A stretch of 64,000 nt of DNA from Pectinophora gossypiella (GCF_024362695.1 NC_065423.1:6069001-6133000); one strand, 5' to 3'. Positions 1-10,868 are shown, numbered from the stretch's first letter. Numbers and translations: made by a program. Notes: generated by a model not told the origin, from the letters alone.

Positions 1-110
1 TCCATCTTTGGACTTCGTATCAACAGTGGCTGCAAGTTGTCTTTGATTACTTGTGGCTCTGCCCACCCCATAGGGGATTACGGGCGTGAGTTTATGTATG
101 TATGTATGTT
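1..110 (+). repeat. Interspersed repeat ending in a (TATG)n tail
   Basis: The segment from GGACTTCGTATCAACAGTGG through GGGATTACGGGCGTGAG ends in a short TATG microsatellite. Near-identical copies lie at about 62005-62104 (same strand) and 43850-43960 (opposite strand). It looks like the 3' end of a short retroposon. The window edge cuts the copy. Confidence 0.7.
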
Positions 111-299
111 ATTATCTTGTTGCGATGATGATAAATGAAATTGCCATCTAAGTACATAGACGCATTGCTATAAGGGAATAACCTAAGCTAAACTATACGG
201 TAAATCAAAGGAGTGGCCTATGAGAAATACACGTGACTTTAAGTGTATTTGTATTGTTAAAAAAACCACTTTGCTTTGCTTTTGGTAATCAACACAATC

Positions 300-443
300 C
301 TGGAGGGTTAAAATGGCCACATCGCAGCAATTCATATAAGAACGCAATATTGCAATTTGACATTTGCGCATATAAAAGCAAGTGCGCAATGCAAACAAAT
401 GTCATATAGCAATATTGCTTTCTTAGACGAATTGCTTTGATGT
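300..443. repeat. Foldback MITE, family E (GGCCACATCGAAGCAATTC arms)
   Basis: The two halves are inverted copies: GGTTAAAATGGCCACATCG on the left and AATTGCTTTGATGT on the right, around a TTTGCGCATATAAAAG centre. Other copies are at 10748-10868, 11015-11170, 32298-32850, 43594-43710 and 58207-58362. It has no coding capacity. Confidence 0.7.
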
Positions 444-607
444 AGATAAATAGATGAATTTTGGAAACGAAAACACCAATCCGCAGTGTGGTGGAAAATG
501 TTAATAGTGTAATCGGGCATTTTCCCAATAATATGACATGGATAACATCGTGGTAGGGATATGAGGTTAATTATATGATTCAATTAATCATTATAATTTT
601 AGCTAAG

Positions 608-735
608 TATGCATATTCTCCGCCAACGCGCAATGGAGCAACGTGATGGAGTATGCTCCATACCCCCTCCTGTTTATTGATGGGAGGCCTGTATCCAGCA
701 GTGGGACGTATATAACCTGTTTATGATTATGATGC
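608..735 (+). repeat. Truncated SINE tail (subfamily A2)
   Basis: The stretch GGAGTATGCTCCATACC through CAGCAGTGGGACGTATA is the 3' body of the tRNA-derived SINE seen whole at 28187-28511 and 43016-43336. The tRNA-like head is missing. Confidence 0.65.
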
Positions 736-955
736 CTATTGGATGACCGTAGGTATCCCATTTTTCACTGGGTCCGTTTACCTAACCTGAAGATTCGACA
801 GGTCCGGTTTTTTATACCAGCAAAGTAGAAGCAACTGCGTGTTTGACCTTCTGACCCGCGAAAGGAAAACCAGCCCAATACAGGTTAGGTCAGGTTAGGT
901 CACATACCGAATGTATTATGACTGCCAAATTTAAAAAAACGTTTTTGTTCCCAAG

Positions 956-3900
956 CCGAGTACGTATTCTATAACCGCGAGAGCTGGGGCGCAGTGGAAG
1001 CCACAGACAAGAGACCACTAGACACCCCAGTGCCGTACGTGGTCATCCACCATACATACATCCCGCCCGCCTGCTACAGCAAGGAGGCCTGCATGGCGGA
1101 CATGAGAAGCATGCAGAAATACCACATGGAGACTATGGACTTTGGGGATATTGGATACAAGTGAGTAGACGAATTTTTTTTTTTTATATTAAATAGACGG
1201 AATCAAAAAAGCCTTCATCATCACTAGTTTAAGAGCCACGCTCTTCTCGGTGTAGCATTCTCCATTCTTGTCTATCAAAGACCGCAATTCCTTCACCTTC
1301 TTAAAAGACACGACGTTCGCCTTCTCTTTAATCTGTTCCATGTAAGCTCTTGGTCTTAAAAAAAAACATAATTAAAATAAAATAAACATAAGCTTATGAC
1401 TGTATTCCCAAATTCTCAGTAGTACAGTCATATTCACCGAGGTTCATTAGACCAACGTGATAGGTAGGTGAGTCCCTTCGGTCAAGTACTTAAAGCCACC
1501 TGAGGCAAAAAAAAAGTACTTAAAAAAAGTGAGAAAACCCGTATCACTGTCTGTTGTTCGAAATTGGAGAATACATTTGAGCGACAAATTCTTAGTTCAC
1601 CTATATATAAATATTATTTAGAGGATAGGAATAATAAATATAGAAATACACATTGCGTCATGGAAAACGATTAATATTACCTATATCTAGACTGGTCCTA
1701 CATTCTTCTAGCCCATAATAATATGTGATGTCCATCAAAATTTATAATAAACTGCCTAACATATTAAAAGAAGAAAAAAGTGACAAAATCCTTATTAAAA
1801 AAATAAAAGAACTTCTAATTAATAAATGTTACTACAACACTACTGAATACTTTAATGATACTGATGATACGATTAGAAAAGCTTTCTTCTCTCTTTTAAA
1901 CTTCTATTTTGATGTGCCCGAAAGGGCCTATGATGTGAAACTCATATGTAACTTTCAAACTTGTAAACCATCATAGTATGCAAATAAAGAATATTGAATT
2001 AGAGGGAAAATTCTATTATATTTTTATTATTACGTACAGTCAATAAAACTATATTTCCTCAACATTTCCGGTACTGTTTGACTAATACTTTACATAAAAA
2101 CCACACGCCAGAATCGACACGCACAAAAACAATTTCCACGTGTCTGATTTTATTAAATACCTACCTACTGCTTATAACGACAATATTATTCAAATGACAG
2201 ATACTTGTAAAAAATGTGATCGTGGTGAGAAGTTGTGTTAACGATTAACATCCGGACTGCCGGGGATTAACATTCGCAGCACGAGGTAGACTAACTGGTT
2301 CAATTGCAGTATACATAGGGAAGTAGGTAAATAATTGCAATGACAATACATATGGTACATAACACATAGACGTTTTATAATACCTAATTGTAATATTTAT
2401 TTTCTACTATACAATTATAGATGGTGATACCGACTCATCTTCTGTCACGTTGATCTAACAGAAAGCTCATTATTATGTCTTTAGCGCTAATCATGGTATA
2501 AGAAAACCAGGTACTTATGCTCAAAAGTGACAGCTAACATTTCAAGGTTAGCCCAGCTGACGTCATCCTACCCTGCGTTGCCATTTCGTAAAAAATAAGC
2601 TACCCACGACCAATGCTTTTAATTTACTTTGCAAGGCAATTTTGAACTTTTAGGAAAAGATTTATTTACAGTTTTAATGAATTTTATATGTGTGACAAGG
2701 AATAGTAATTAAAATATACGTTAGTCAGTAATTCACTTAATTTTCACATAGCTGGGCACCGTTAATCAAATAGTTAACTTCGTTAATCGTTAATCCGCTA
2801 CAAAAAAAGTTAGCTTCGTTAAACGTTAAAACGTTACATTTCGGAAGAATTAACGCAAGTTAACGTTAATCGTTAATCCGTTAATAGGTATGTGTGAAAT
2901 TGCATATTTATTGCGTTGCGTTAGTGAACTTATAAAACTTGTTGGTTTAGGTTCTGGAAGTTAACAGGTTAGAAATAAAACAAAGTACTTTGTCGGGCAT
3001 AAGGTGCATATTCCCCTTCATGACATGTCGAAGTTCTCATCTGAGGCTCTTTTTGATGTTAAAATGTCTTTACCCGTGGAAAACAGACGTTCAACTGCAG
3101 CGCTTGAGGGTATAGCAGTATTGTATTTAATGAATAAATTTATGAATATCTGTTCGTTGAACGAGTCTTTTGATTCCATGTCCATGGACATTGCGCTTTA
3201 CTCTGTAAAGAGTTGGAGCTCTTTGGGTTTTCCTTAGACTGAGTGACAAAACTGAAAAAGTCTTCGTCGTCATCATCGTTGTTACTCGCATTGCTCCCAC
3301 CGCCGCCACTTAAACTATCTCTGTCTTTCGAATTTTCCACTGCTTCTTGTCGTAAGGCATCTTCTACCTTTTCTTCCATGCACTTTTTTACTGCATCCAC
3401 TCTACTGCTGTCATACGTTTCGTTTCATACTTGTCTGAACCTGTATTTCGCGCCGCGCCGTGGTGCCGTGTGGTAAATAGTAGGCATTGGATTAACGATT
3501 AACGGACTTCTGCATATTACCGGAAGTTAACGTGTCCGTTAACATTTTTAAAAGTTAACTTAAAAGTTAATCCGTCAATCAAAATGTTAACTTCGTTAAT
3601 TAACGATTAACGGATTAACGAGTTAATGCCCAGCTATGAATTTTCAATAATATAATTTACGTCCTTGGAATACCAATTTAATGGTAACACAGTGGTAACA
3701 CTTACGTCATCAAACGGCTAGCAATGGTGGCCTTTCATGAAGTTTTGTTATACCATGGCGCTAATTACATTTGCCAATCCTTTCTGCCCGATGCCTCAAG
3801 GTCACGGGCGCGGCTATAAGATCGTGTAGTCCAATAGCAAACTGGTGGGAGGTAACCATGGTAACCTCGATCTCGAGCGAGTTGGTTGGAAGAAACCATG

Positions 3901-5062
3901 GTAACCAGGATATCGAGCGTCGATTTTCCCAGCTCGATGTGACCTTGACGCGTCGATCTACATGGATTGGGTAGTGTACCTGCTTATCGATTTAGACTAA
4001 CGTCGTGAGCTTATAATGTTATATTCTATACTGTAAGGGCCCTATCTCACTAGGATAACTTGGTTGCGCCACTTACCGGATATCCTTGTTTTTGTAAGGA
4101 AAGTTTGAAAAAAAGTCTTCTATCAAAACTTTCTTTTGTCACTTCTAGATTTTGTTACTTTTACTATTATTTGTAATAATATCTTTGTTAACAGTTTCTG
4201 CGTGGGCTCCGAAGGCGGGGCGTATGAGGGTCGAGGGTGGGACATTCTGGGCATCCACGCGAGGAGAGCCAATAACTTCAGCATCGGGATCTGTCTGATT
4301 GGAGACTGGAGAGGTAAATAATGATATTATATTATTTTACTCGTATACTTAGGTATAATCTCAATACTGACACTTATAAGGTAAGGTAAAATATGTGGAT
4401 GGTATCAATCACAGAACGGACAGTTAGGTTTTGGACGCAAAGTTAGAGGGAGACCTGAGAAGCGAGTGTGAACTCGAGATCGCTGAAGACAGAGCAGGAT
4501 AAAAAATTTGCCCAGTGGTCTCCAACACTGAGAAATAATAGTTAAACTCAATAGATAGACAGTATTACTCATCCGAATAAACTAGGGCTCATTATTTTTT
4601 TTATTAAGTACTTTATTTTTTAATTGCTCAATTTAAAATTCTTATCTCTAAGTAGGTTATAATATAAAAATTGTTAATTATGCAACCGGCACCATTTTTC
4701 TTTTTTTTTTTTTGCGTGACTTATTGTAGATTTGCCGCAGATGCCATTAACTACTTAGGACAAATGGGCAACGCTGAAGGCTCTCACCCAGTAAAACCGG
4801 CACCAACCTTACCTATCTATATAGATATAATCGAATCTCATTTCAATAACTTTTTTTTCTCCCCACAGAAGAGCTCCCGCCTGCGATTACCCTGGAGACG
4901 ACCAAGGCGCTGATAAAGCATGGAGTATCACGAGGCGCCATCAGGCCCGACTACAAACTGATCGGACACATGCAAGCGACCCCTACAGAGTGTCCGGGGA
5001 CTGCCCTCATGGAAGAAATATCCACTTGGAAGCATTATGTTCCTGGCAATATCACTTTTTGA
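956..5062 (+). CDS. PGRP-LB: Peptidoglycan recognition protein, PGRP-LB-like amidase (5' end missing)
   Basis: Peptidoglycan recognition proteins of this type bind and, when catalytic, cut bacterial peptidoglycan at the lactyl-amide bond as zinc amidases; in flies PGRP-LB damps Imd signalling. Three exons are seen: 956-1160, 4195-4313 and 4869-5062 (stop TGA at 5060-5062). They join in frame with intron phases 1, 2, 1, as in the gene at 16518. The protein reads EYVFYNRESWGA, PYVVIHHTYIPPACYSKEAC, GDIGYNFCVGSEGGAYEGRG, GIHARR, ICLIGDWR, LIGHMQATPTECPG. The zinc ligands (His of VIHH, His of GH, Cys of TECPG) and the catalytic Tyr of DIGY are present, so it should be active. The usual Arg of GHRQ is Met here. 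The first visible acceptor is cccaag, not CAG. No signal-peptide exon is visible in 1-955, so it lies to the left or was missed. The family call is secure; the LB subtype is inferred from overall resemblance. Confidence 0.93.
1205..1357 (-). pseudogene. LINE reverse-transcriptase 3' remnant
   Basis: Read on the minus strand it matches the end of the copy at 13098-13292 (AACAGATTAAAGAGAAGGCG, a span encoding INNxNQE-like and CYTEKSVALK-like decayed sequence, then GAGCGTGGCTCTTAA). It is a 5'-truncated, decayed copy inside a PGRP intron. Confidence 0.55.
1690..1976 (+). pseudogene. Non-LTR reverse transcriptase C-terminal fragment
   Basis: The frame reads IKIYNKLPNILKEEKS, then ILIKKIKELLINKCYYNTTE. 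The pattern KIYNKLP, a Lys-rich helix, then LLxxKCYY is what the extreme C-terminus of insect jockey/CR1-like reverse transcriptases looks like. Nothing of the catalytic domain is upstream, so this is a truncated insertion within the large intron of the first PGRP gene, not a gene. Confidence 0.5.
2505..2615. repeat. Repeat shared in inverted orientation with 48265-48385
   Basis: GCTCAAAAGTGACAGCTAAC, CATTTCAAGGTTAG and GCTGACGTCATC occur here and, reverse-complemented, at about 48265-48385. It is a dispersed element of unknown class. Confidence 0.5.
2747..3638 (-). mobile_element. hAT-type DNA transposon, defective, with 8-bp target duplication
   Basis: The element starts CATAGCTGGGCA and ends TGCCCAGCTATG, and is flanked on both sides by AATTTTCA (2739-2746 and 3639-3646), the 8-bp duplication expected of hAT elements. 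Sub-terminal sequence is rich in GTTAACGTTAATCG-like motifs in both ends, which could be transposase binding sites. It carries a broken transposase end on the minus strand. It lies in the 3-kb intron of the first PGRP gene and helps explain why that intron is three times as long as its counterpart. Confidence 0.88.
3018..3400 (-). pseudogene. hAT transposase C-terminal remnant
   Basis: One minus-strand frame reads FIKYNTAIPSSAAVERLFST then GKDILTSKRAS to a stop at 3018-3020. This is the conserved hAT dimerisation region (SSAAVERLFSTG). Upstream coding sequence continues in a different frame with an acidic run (NNDDDDEDFF), so a frameshift separates the two parts. The rest of the transposase is absent. 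Confidence 0.8.
4689..4795 (-). repeat. 5'-truncated LINE 3' end (family C)
   Basis: A poly-T run followed by GCGTGACTTATTGTAGATTT and CTCTCACCCAGT is the reverse complement of the poly-A-tailed ends at 5500-5769, 9604-9739 and 45288-45540. It sits about 70 bp upstream of the last exon of the first PGRP gene. Confidence 0.7.
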
Positions 5063-5214
5063 TCATGTTCGAGAACTAAGTGACGACTAAGACACCTCAA
5101 AATGTTCAACCTGCAAATGCCTCATAAAATAAGACTTAATCATGTAAAAATGTAAATAATATAAAAGAACATTAAAATTTATACTCTTTGTAAATAGTAA
5201 TGTAATAATTAAGT

Positions 5215-5234
5215 AATAAATAATAAGTAATAAA
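5215..5234 (+). terminator. Candidate polyadenylation signals of the first PGRP gene
   Basis: Two AATAAA hexamers (5215-5220 and 5229-5234) lie 150-170 bp past the stop codon, a normal spacing for a short 3' UTR. Their use is inferred. Confidence 0.55.
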
Positions 5235-5267
5235 AAAAGAAATATGTTTTTAATGGATCTTCACTGG

Positions 5268-5400
5268 TGTACATAAGCTTACGACAATATCCCAATTTGG
5301 GTTGGCAAATGTATATCTATCGCAAGATGAACTAAGTACCCACGCCTCACCGAGCTTTCTGTTAGCCCAACGTGAAAGGTTAAAGAAGATCCATTGAAAT
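5268..5400. repeat. Interspersed repeat, family P
   Basis: The block with CTATCGCAAGATGAACTAAG, CTCACCGAGCTTTCTGTTAG and ACGTGA recurs at 36662-36800 and 38940-39090; a fragment is at about 1425-1480. It looks like a lepidopteran SINE or LINE end; class not settled. Confidence 0.55.
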
Positions 5401-5499
5401 AAAAATGAATCGCTGTAACAAGGGCTATATCCTCAACACAACTCGCCCAAACCTTTCACTTATTTAGCGAACTCGAGCCGTGTTCAGAGTACGGAGTAC

Positions 5500-5769
5500 T
5501 TACGCCGATACCGACCCCGCCGACGTGGTCGACGATTTCCCTCAATCAGCGCTTATCGCTAACGACCCACTAGGGTCAATTAATTCTTTCAAATATTTTT
5601 CCTCTCAGACGACGCCCTGAGCCGAGGTTCGCGCCCAACTGGGCACCCTCAGGCCTGTTGTCTTAAACGTTGTACCGGGTGAGAGCCTTCAGCGCTCCCC
5701 ATTTGTCCTGCCAAGTAGTTAATACCATCTGCGGCAAATATACAATAAGTCACGTCAAAAAAAAAGTAC
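5500..5769 (+). repeat. LINE 3' end, family C, longest copy
   Basis: It contains GACGACGCCCTGAGCCGAGG, GGCACCCTCAGGCCTGTTGT, CATCTGCGGC, AATAAGTCACGTC and then a run of A. Many copies end at the same 3' point but start at different places (about 9604, 13345, 16684, 45288), as expected of 5'-truncated non-LTR retrotransposons. It lies just past the first PGRP gene. Confidence 0.75.
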
Positions 5770-5901
5770 GGAGTGCTGGTTTGTGTTTATCTATAGTGGA
5801 GCAAAAGTGTGACGTAGTATGCTCAATATCATAATCAAAATGTTATAATGATCATAAACATCTGCTACACTTAAACATTCATAATTAATAACATATTGGC
5901 C

Positions 5902-6226
5902 CCGATTCCTGCAGACACCGCCTAATTTTATTTTAAGTTATATCCGTCATTTTCGTATCCGTCGAAAAGGAAAGGGACGGATGATTCACAGCTCTTAATT
6001 TTAGGAAGAATGAGTCAATGAATGAATAACCCGGGCGAATCAAAAGATACGGCGCTGGTATGCAATCCGTTTGACGTGCTGTCTACTTAACTGTGTCGGG
6101 TTATTGACGGATGTAAAATTTTAGACGGTTGGTTTAGATTTGTGCTTAAAATTGACGTGTGTTCCATAAATTTTATGCTTGTCGATTACCCGTCCCTTTC
6201 CTTTTCGGCGGATAAGAAAATGACAG
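5902..6226. repeat. Foldback MITE, family H (GATTCCTGCAGAC ends)
   Basis: The left part (GATTCCTGCAGACACCGCC, then TCCGTCATTTTCGTATCCG) is mirrored on the right (TTTTCGGCGGATAAGAAAA). A second copy in the opposite orientation is at 37642-37977. No coding capacity. Confidence 0.65.
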
Positions 6227-6227
6227 G

Positions 6228-6547
6228 TATTAGATGGCGTCCCACTGCTGGACACAGGCCTCCCCTCAATCAACCGGAGGGGGTATGGAGCATAATCCAC
6301 CACGCTGCTCCACTGCGGGTTGGTGGAGGTGTTTTTTAGGCTAATAGCCGGGACTAACGGCAACGTGCCCTCCGAAGCACGGAATCATCTCACTTTTTCG
6401 GACAATCAGGTGATTCAAGCCTGAAAAATCCTTACCAAACAAAGGACAGTCTCAAAGGAAGTGATTTCGACAATGTCCCCTTCGGGAATCGAACCCGGAC
6501 CTCCAGATCGTGAGCCTAACGCTCTAACCACTAGACCACGGAGGCTG
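6228..6547 (-). mobile_element. tRNA-derived SINE, subfamily A2
   Basis: On the minus strand it reads a tRNA-like head (CCTCCGTGGTCTAGTGGTTA, TTCGATTCCCG), then a body ending GCAGTGGGACGCCATC. The head end is followed at 6547-6590 by two more imperfect copies of a 20-bp GTTAGACCACGGAGGCT unit, a short tandem array outside the SINE. Confidence 0.8.
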
Positions 6548-6590
6548 TTAGACTACGGAGGTTGTTAGACCACGGAGGCTGTTATTTCGA

Positions 6591-7505
6591 TTCGCTTAAT
6601 TGGACTAATTGAACTACAAAAAGAAATATGTAGATAGGTACGTCGAACGTAAATAACATTCCGAGGCTTACTATACTAATTACAAATTATAAGAAACCTG
6701 CTTATTAGTTACACAACTCAATTTCGATACATTATTATTGGAGTATACTTCAGCCTGAGCAAACATGGAACACCTTACGTTGATTGGAATATAAGTAGGT
6801 ACCTGTGTTTTATACGCTTTCATTGTTCTATCCACTACCAACACAAGATCCACACTACGAAAACATTAATAATGTTTAAGAATGTGGGATTTTAATGCCT
6901 TTTTAAAGATATTTAGAGTTACTTATTGCATTTTTAACCTCAGTGGGTAGATGTTTATAAAAGCTGCACTCCTTCGTAAACTATTATTGATATACGTATA
7001 TTAAGAGCCAAAGATTTAAATGGTACTTTGTACCTCAGCAGGATGTAACATTTTTCTTTTTTATTGGACTGTGTACAATTCACGCCTTGCCTGCCTAAAC
7101 ACGTGAAGTTAGGGGAATAACCGAAGTTGATGGTAATTAATTCTAAAAATATGCGGTTTAATAACGCGAAGCAAAGGTCGGCTACCTCTAATTTCAACAT
7201 TGGTCAAATATAAAGTACTTACCGACGTACCTATTTAATTTAAATGACGTAGTAGTTTAGGTTTTAAGACGAATCGGTAACGCTGTGACATTTTTACCTA
7301 TTCATATTGTTGAAAGAGTATCGGGATGATTCTTATTATTAATATAAGTAATCATAAATCATTTAGGTATTTCAGCATTTTTTGTCCATTACAGAAACTA
7401 TGATAGATTCCAAATTACCAATATAAAATAACATGTAATAAATATATTATTTATATTACATTTTGTAATATTTATTATTTACATCGATGAATGGTTTTTC
7501 GACGT
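6591..7505. other. Intergenic, no gene seen
   Basis: AT-rich sequence with frequent stops in all frames and no motif, splice-site series or family repeat that I recognise. Confidence 0.6.
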
Positions 7506-7662
7506 ACGGTCACGAGTACTAATATGTATGCACTTTGAAACCATGCCAAATTAACTTTTTTGAGAAATTCAACCGTAAGTTTCATTAAATGTCAAATATG
7601 ATAGTTCGACAGGGTTCTAAAGTGGGTACATGATATTGCTCATGAACTTACAGTTCTGGCTT
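7506..7662. repeat. MITE, family G (GTACGGTCACGAGC ends)
   Basis: The ends form imperfect inverted repeats of about 35 bp: ACGGTCACGAGTACTAATAT on the left and GTGGGTACATGATATTGCTC on the right. Copies are at 13955-14105, 17444-17520, 18470-18623 and 55860-56018. Confidence 0.65.
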
Positions 7663-7737
7663 CTAATATACAGATTTACAAACAAGATTTTTGTTACATA
7701 TGCGTAGGTACTTAGATACCTAAATTATTATCCTGTA

Positions 7738-7941
7738 TAATAGTGACATCGTAACGGAAACTTTGGGGGATGATTTAGACTATGATTCTGAGTTGATATC
7801 AAGTGGAATTTTCCGTCGCAAAAGTATGGAACTGAAAATAATAAAAACAAATACAAAAGACATGAATTTTGCGACGGAAAGTTCCACTTGATATGAGCTG
7901 AATCATTCCCCTTGGTATTCGCAACGATGTCACTAACACCC
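7738..7941. repeat. Foldback MITE, family D (GGGTGTTAGTGACA ends)
   Basis: Arms of about 90 bp are inverted: GTTGATATCAAGTGGAATTT on the left, TTCCACTTGATATGAG on the right, ending ATGTCACTAACACCC. The left tip is worn. Full copies lie at 40282-40509 and 40546-40811. Confidence 0.75.
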
Positions 7942-7979
7942 TATGCATGTATGTATTTTTATTACACCGTGTATGTGTT

Positions 7980-8458
7980 TGAAAGTAATAATGTTAAAAT
8001 AGCCATAAACTGATATTAATATACCTACTTATCGTATTTTCCACAAACATTGAATAATTCTATGTTACGAGTTGCTTCTAACCGACTATATGGCCAGGCG
8101 CGCACTACGAGTTTTTCGCCGCGCGGCAGAAAAAAGCAGCGGCATAATGTCGCACTGTAATACTGTACCAAACAGTTTAAAATTGTATTGCGCGCACTTG
8201 ACGGCAGAGCCACCGCAGCGGCGCAGTATTACAGTGCGATATTATGCCGCTGCTTTTTTTTGCCGCGCGGCGAAAAACTCGTAGTGCGCGCCTGGCCTTA
8301 TAGTCGGTTAGAAGCAACTCGTAACATAGAATTATTTAATGTTTGTGGAAAATACGATAAGTAGGTATATTAATATCAGTTTATGGCTATTTTAACATTA
8401 TTACTTTCATTAGCTCTTTTCTGCCGCGCGGCGAAAAACTCGTAGTGCGCGCCTGGCC
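7980..8458. repeat. Near-perfect 430-bp palindrome carrying GC-rich foldback units
   Basis: Positions 7980-8409 fold on themselves: TGAAAGTAATAATG at the left end pairs with CATTATTACTTTCA at the right end, and roughly 100 bp of ordinary-looking flank is mirrored with few mismatches. Inside are two inverted copies of a GC-rich unit (CCAGGCGCGCACTACGAG, TTTTTCGCCGCGCGGC). A third half-unit lies at 8418-8458. A complete solo copy of the unit is at 21857-21973. The centre is near 8195. Confidence 0.85.
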
Positions 8459-8689
8459 TATGTTGTTATTCTGTCTACCTATTTGTTTATGATAATGGTT
8501 ATTTTGTGTGCTTTATAGAGTTTTTTTTATTACTTATATCGCATTAGGTTTAAATTGTTTAACCGTGTTTGATTTGGTAAGTAGTAGGTGGTACGTGAGT
8601 AATGTTTTTTTAGACTACGTACTTTGGAAACCAACAAATTAATAAGTAATATTAGTACTTAATATTAAATAATTTCGCATGGACAGTTG

Positions 8690-8763
8690 GACCCGGTGGT
8701 GTAACGGTTGACACGTTCATCTCGGTTTGACAAGAGCTGCGGGTTCAAGTCCCGTCCTAAACA
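8690..8763 (+). repeat. tRNA-like sequence (pseudogene or SINE head)
   Basis: TGGTGTAACGGTTGACACG resembles an A box and GCGGGTTCAAGTCCCGT forms a 5-bp T stem with a 7-nt loop containing a B box. The acceptor stem does not pair well, so I do not call a functional tRNA. Confidence 0.4.
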
Positions 8764-8888
8764 GTTTTGTTTTTTCAATTTAATTTTCTCTTTGGTAGGT
8801 AAGTAGGTAGATAATAAGAAAATGATTAATGTAGACTAGTCTACATATTTTAATATTTATCTAGAAACTAAAGACTGCTTGCTTATCG

Positions 8889-9100
8889 TGTGGGTTGTGA
8901 GGTGGAATACCAGCCTCATTAATCCTGGTGTCAGGGTCATGATTGAGCCGCCAAAGGCCCCTGACATGGCTCATGTAACGATTACTCACTTACATCAGTA
9001 AATAGTAACCGGGACCAACGGCTTAACGTGCTTTCCGAAGCACGGATCATCTTACTTTCGGACAATAAGGTGATCAGCCTGTGACGTCCTAACCAAACTA
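8889..9100 (-). repeat. SINE A1 fragment lacking the tRNA head
   Basis: The minus strand reads GGTTAGGACGTCACAGGC through the CTGACACCAGGATTAATGAG tail and CACACGATA. It is a 5'-truncated copy of the SINE at 17571-17861. Confidence 0.7.
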
Positions 9101-9603
9101 TTGAATAGAAGCTACTGAAGCGCCTACTATTATTAAATAGCATTATCACATTGGAAGTAAAATGTATTCGGGTTCCGATTACGAGAAATGTTGATGGATG
9201 ATGAAGACGAGGCATAATACCTATTTGTTAATTATAAAAAAAAATTAAGTCAATGTAAATTATATTTCGTGTAAAACTTGTTTTAGATGTTGTGTGCAAT
9301 AAAGTTATTTGTATTGTGTTGTGTTGTGATGTATTGTATTGTATAAAATACCTACCTAACCAATAATAAGATTTTTTTTGCAATATGTGCGTTACGAGAT
9401 ACGAGGGCATCTGTCAGCAAAATAAATTATGTAGGTAACGGATTAAGCGATGACTAAACTTATCATTGATAGTTTATCACATTAATATAAGTATATACGT
9501 TACTTTGGTTTATCGCATTTATCTCGCGATAATATATATAATATAAAATAAAATATTAACACTTTTCACACTCCGAAACTTAGGTATCCAGTTTAAGCGA
9601 GTG
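9101..9603. other. Intergenic with a LINE-like tail
   Basis: GTGCAATAAAGTTATTTGTA at about 9293, followed by GTATTGTGTTGTGTT repeats, resembles retroposon 3' tails elsewhere in the window. No gene seen. Confidence 0.4.
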
Positions 9604-9739
9604 CTGCATACAACTAAGCACCCTCAGGCCTGTTGTCTTAAACGTTGTACCGGGTGAGAGCCTTCAGCGCTCCCCATTTGTCCGGCCATGTAGTTAATGC
9701 CATCTGCGGCAAATCTACAATAAGTCAGGTCAAAAAAAA
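9604..9739 (+). repeat. LINE 3' end, family C
   Basis: GCACCCTCAGGCCTGTTGTC through CAATAAGTCAGGTC and a run of A; 5'-truncated copy of the element at 5500. Confidence 0.7.
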
Positions 9740-9942
9740 GTGCTGCACACTGCAACCTTTATATTACAAACTAGAGGTTACTTTAACAAATAATGTTTAC
9801 AGACTATGTTAATTATAGATCCTAAACATAGAGTTACTAATATACTTAATTAAATAACTCTAAATTAAAATTGCAAAATACGAAAGTATGTTATAGTAGT
9901 GATAATATATATGTATTAACCCCGTACCCGTTTATCGTGTTT

Positions 9943-10505
9943 TATTGGGGTTCGAATCCCGGCGGGGACATCTCACAAAAATCACTTTGTGATCCCTAGT
10001 TTGGTTAGGACATTACAGGCTGATCACCTGATTGTCCAAAAGTAAGATGATCCGTGCTTCCGAAGGCACGTTAAGCCGTTGGTCCCGGTAACTACTTACT
10101 ATACTGATGTGAGTATGTAGTCGTTACATGAATGTGGGGGGGTCCTTCATTTGTATATATGGGTATTATATAGTACTTAGACCCACACCAATTATTGTTC
10201 GGACTATAACTAATCAGGAGGGAGTCACGAAAGTAAAAACAGTGAGTTTAGAATCTATATTGTCCAGTAAACACTGATTACAAATTATGAGATACACCGG
10301 GAAATAACACGCGGTTATATTAAATACATGCAGTGTACCTAGCCTGGTGACGGAACGGGAGAGACTGCCAGCCACAGGGCCACGTTGCCTTTGCTTGCTA
10401 TTAAGAACGCTGACATTGTAAAATGTAATGAATTGTGTCGCTACATGAGCCTTTGGCGACTGATGAGGTTGGTACTCTACCTCACAACCCTCACGATAGA
10501 AAAGA
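9943..10505 (+). mobile_element. SINE A1 split by a 300-bp insertion
   Basis: The SINE runs from the T-arm-like GGGGTTCGAATCCCGGCGG to TCGTTACATGA (10121-10131), breaks off, and resumes at TCGCTACATGA (10438-10448) followed by GCCTTTGGCG and ACCTCACAACCCTCACGATA. The repeated 11 bp (one mismatch) are a probable target duplication of the intervening sequence, which I do not recognise. Confidence 0.65.
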
Positions 10506-10747
10506 AGAGTACTGCATAGTCTTCGTGTATGATGTAGGTACGGGGACATCATACATGAACACTACGCAGAATATACTAGTAACGAAATCCAATTCACAAA
10601 TTGCACACCAGGACTTAATATAGATGGAATACTTTTGTTCCTTTTGACAGGTTGTCAATATCCCGTACTGCCATCGTTACAAGAAGAGCCGCAAAGATTC
10701 TATAGTTCTGCGGGTAGCAGCAGTTGCTTGAGGAAATTAATACCACG

Positions 10748-10868
10748 GGGGTTGAAAAGGCCACATCGAAGCAATTCATCTGAAAAAGTAAGTGCGCAAT
10801 GCAAACAAATGTCAAATAGCAATATAGCTTCTTTAAATGAACTGCTTTGATGTGGCTTTTTTAACCCC
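10748..10868. repeat. Foldback MITE, family E, shortened copy
   Basis: AAAAGGCCACATCGAAGC on the left and TGATGTGGCTTTTTTAACC on the right, with the centre partly deleted. Confidence 0.65.

Noticed and set aside
3243..3476. Plus-strand 77-codon frame rich in serine and leucine
   Set aside because: It is antisense to the acidic part of the hAT transposase remnant.
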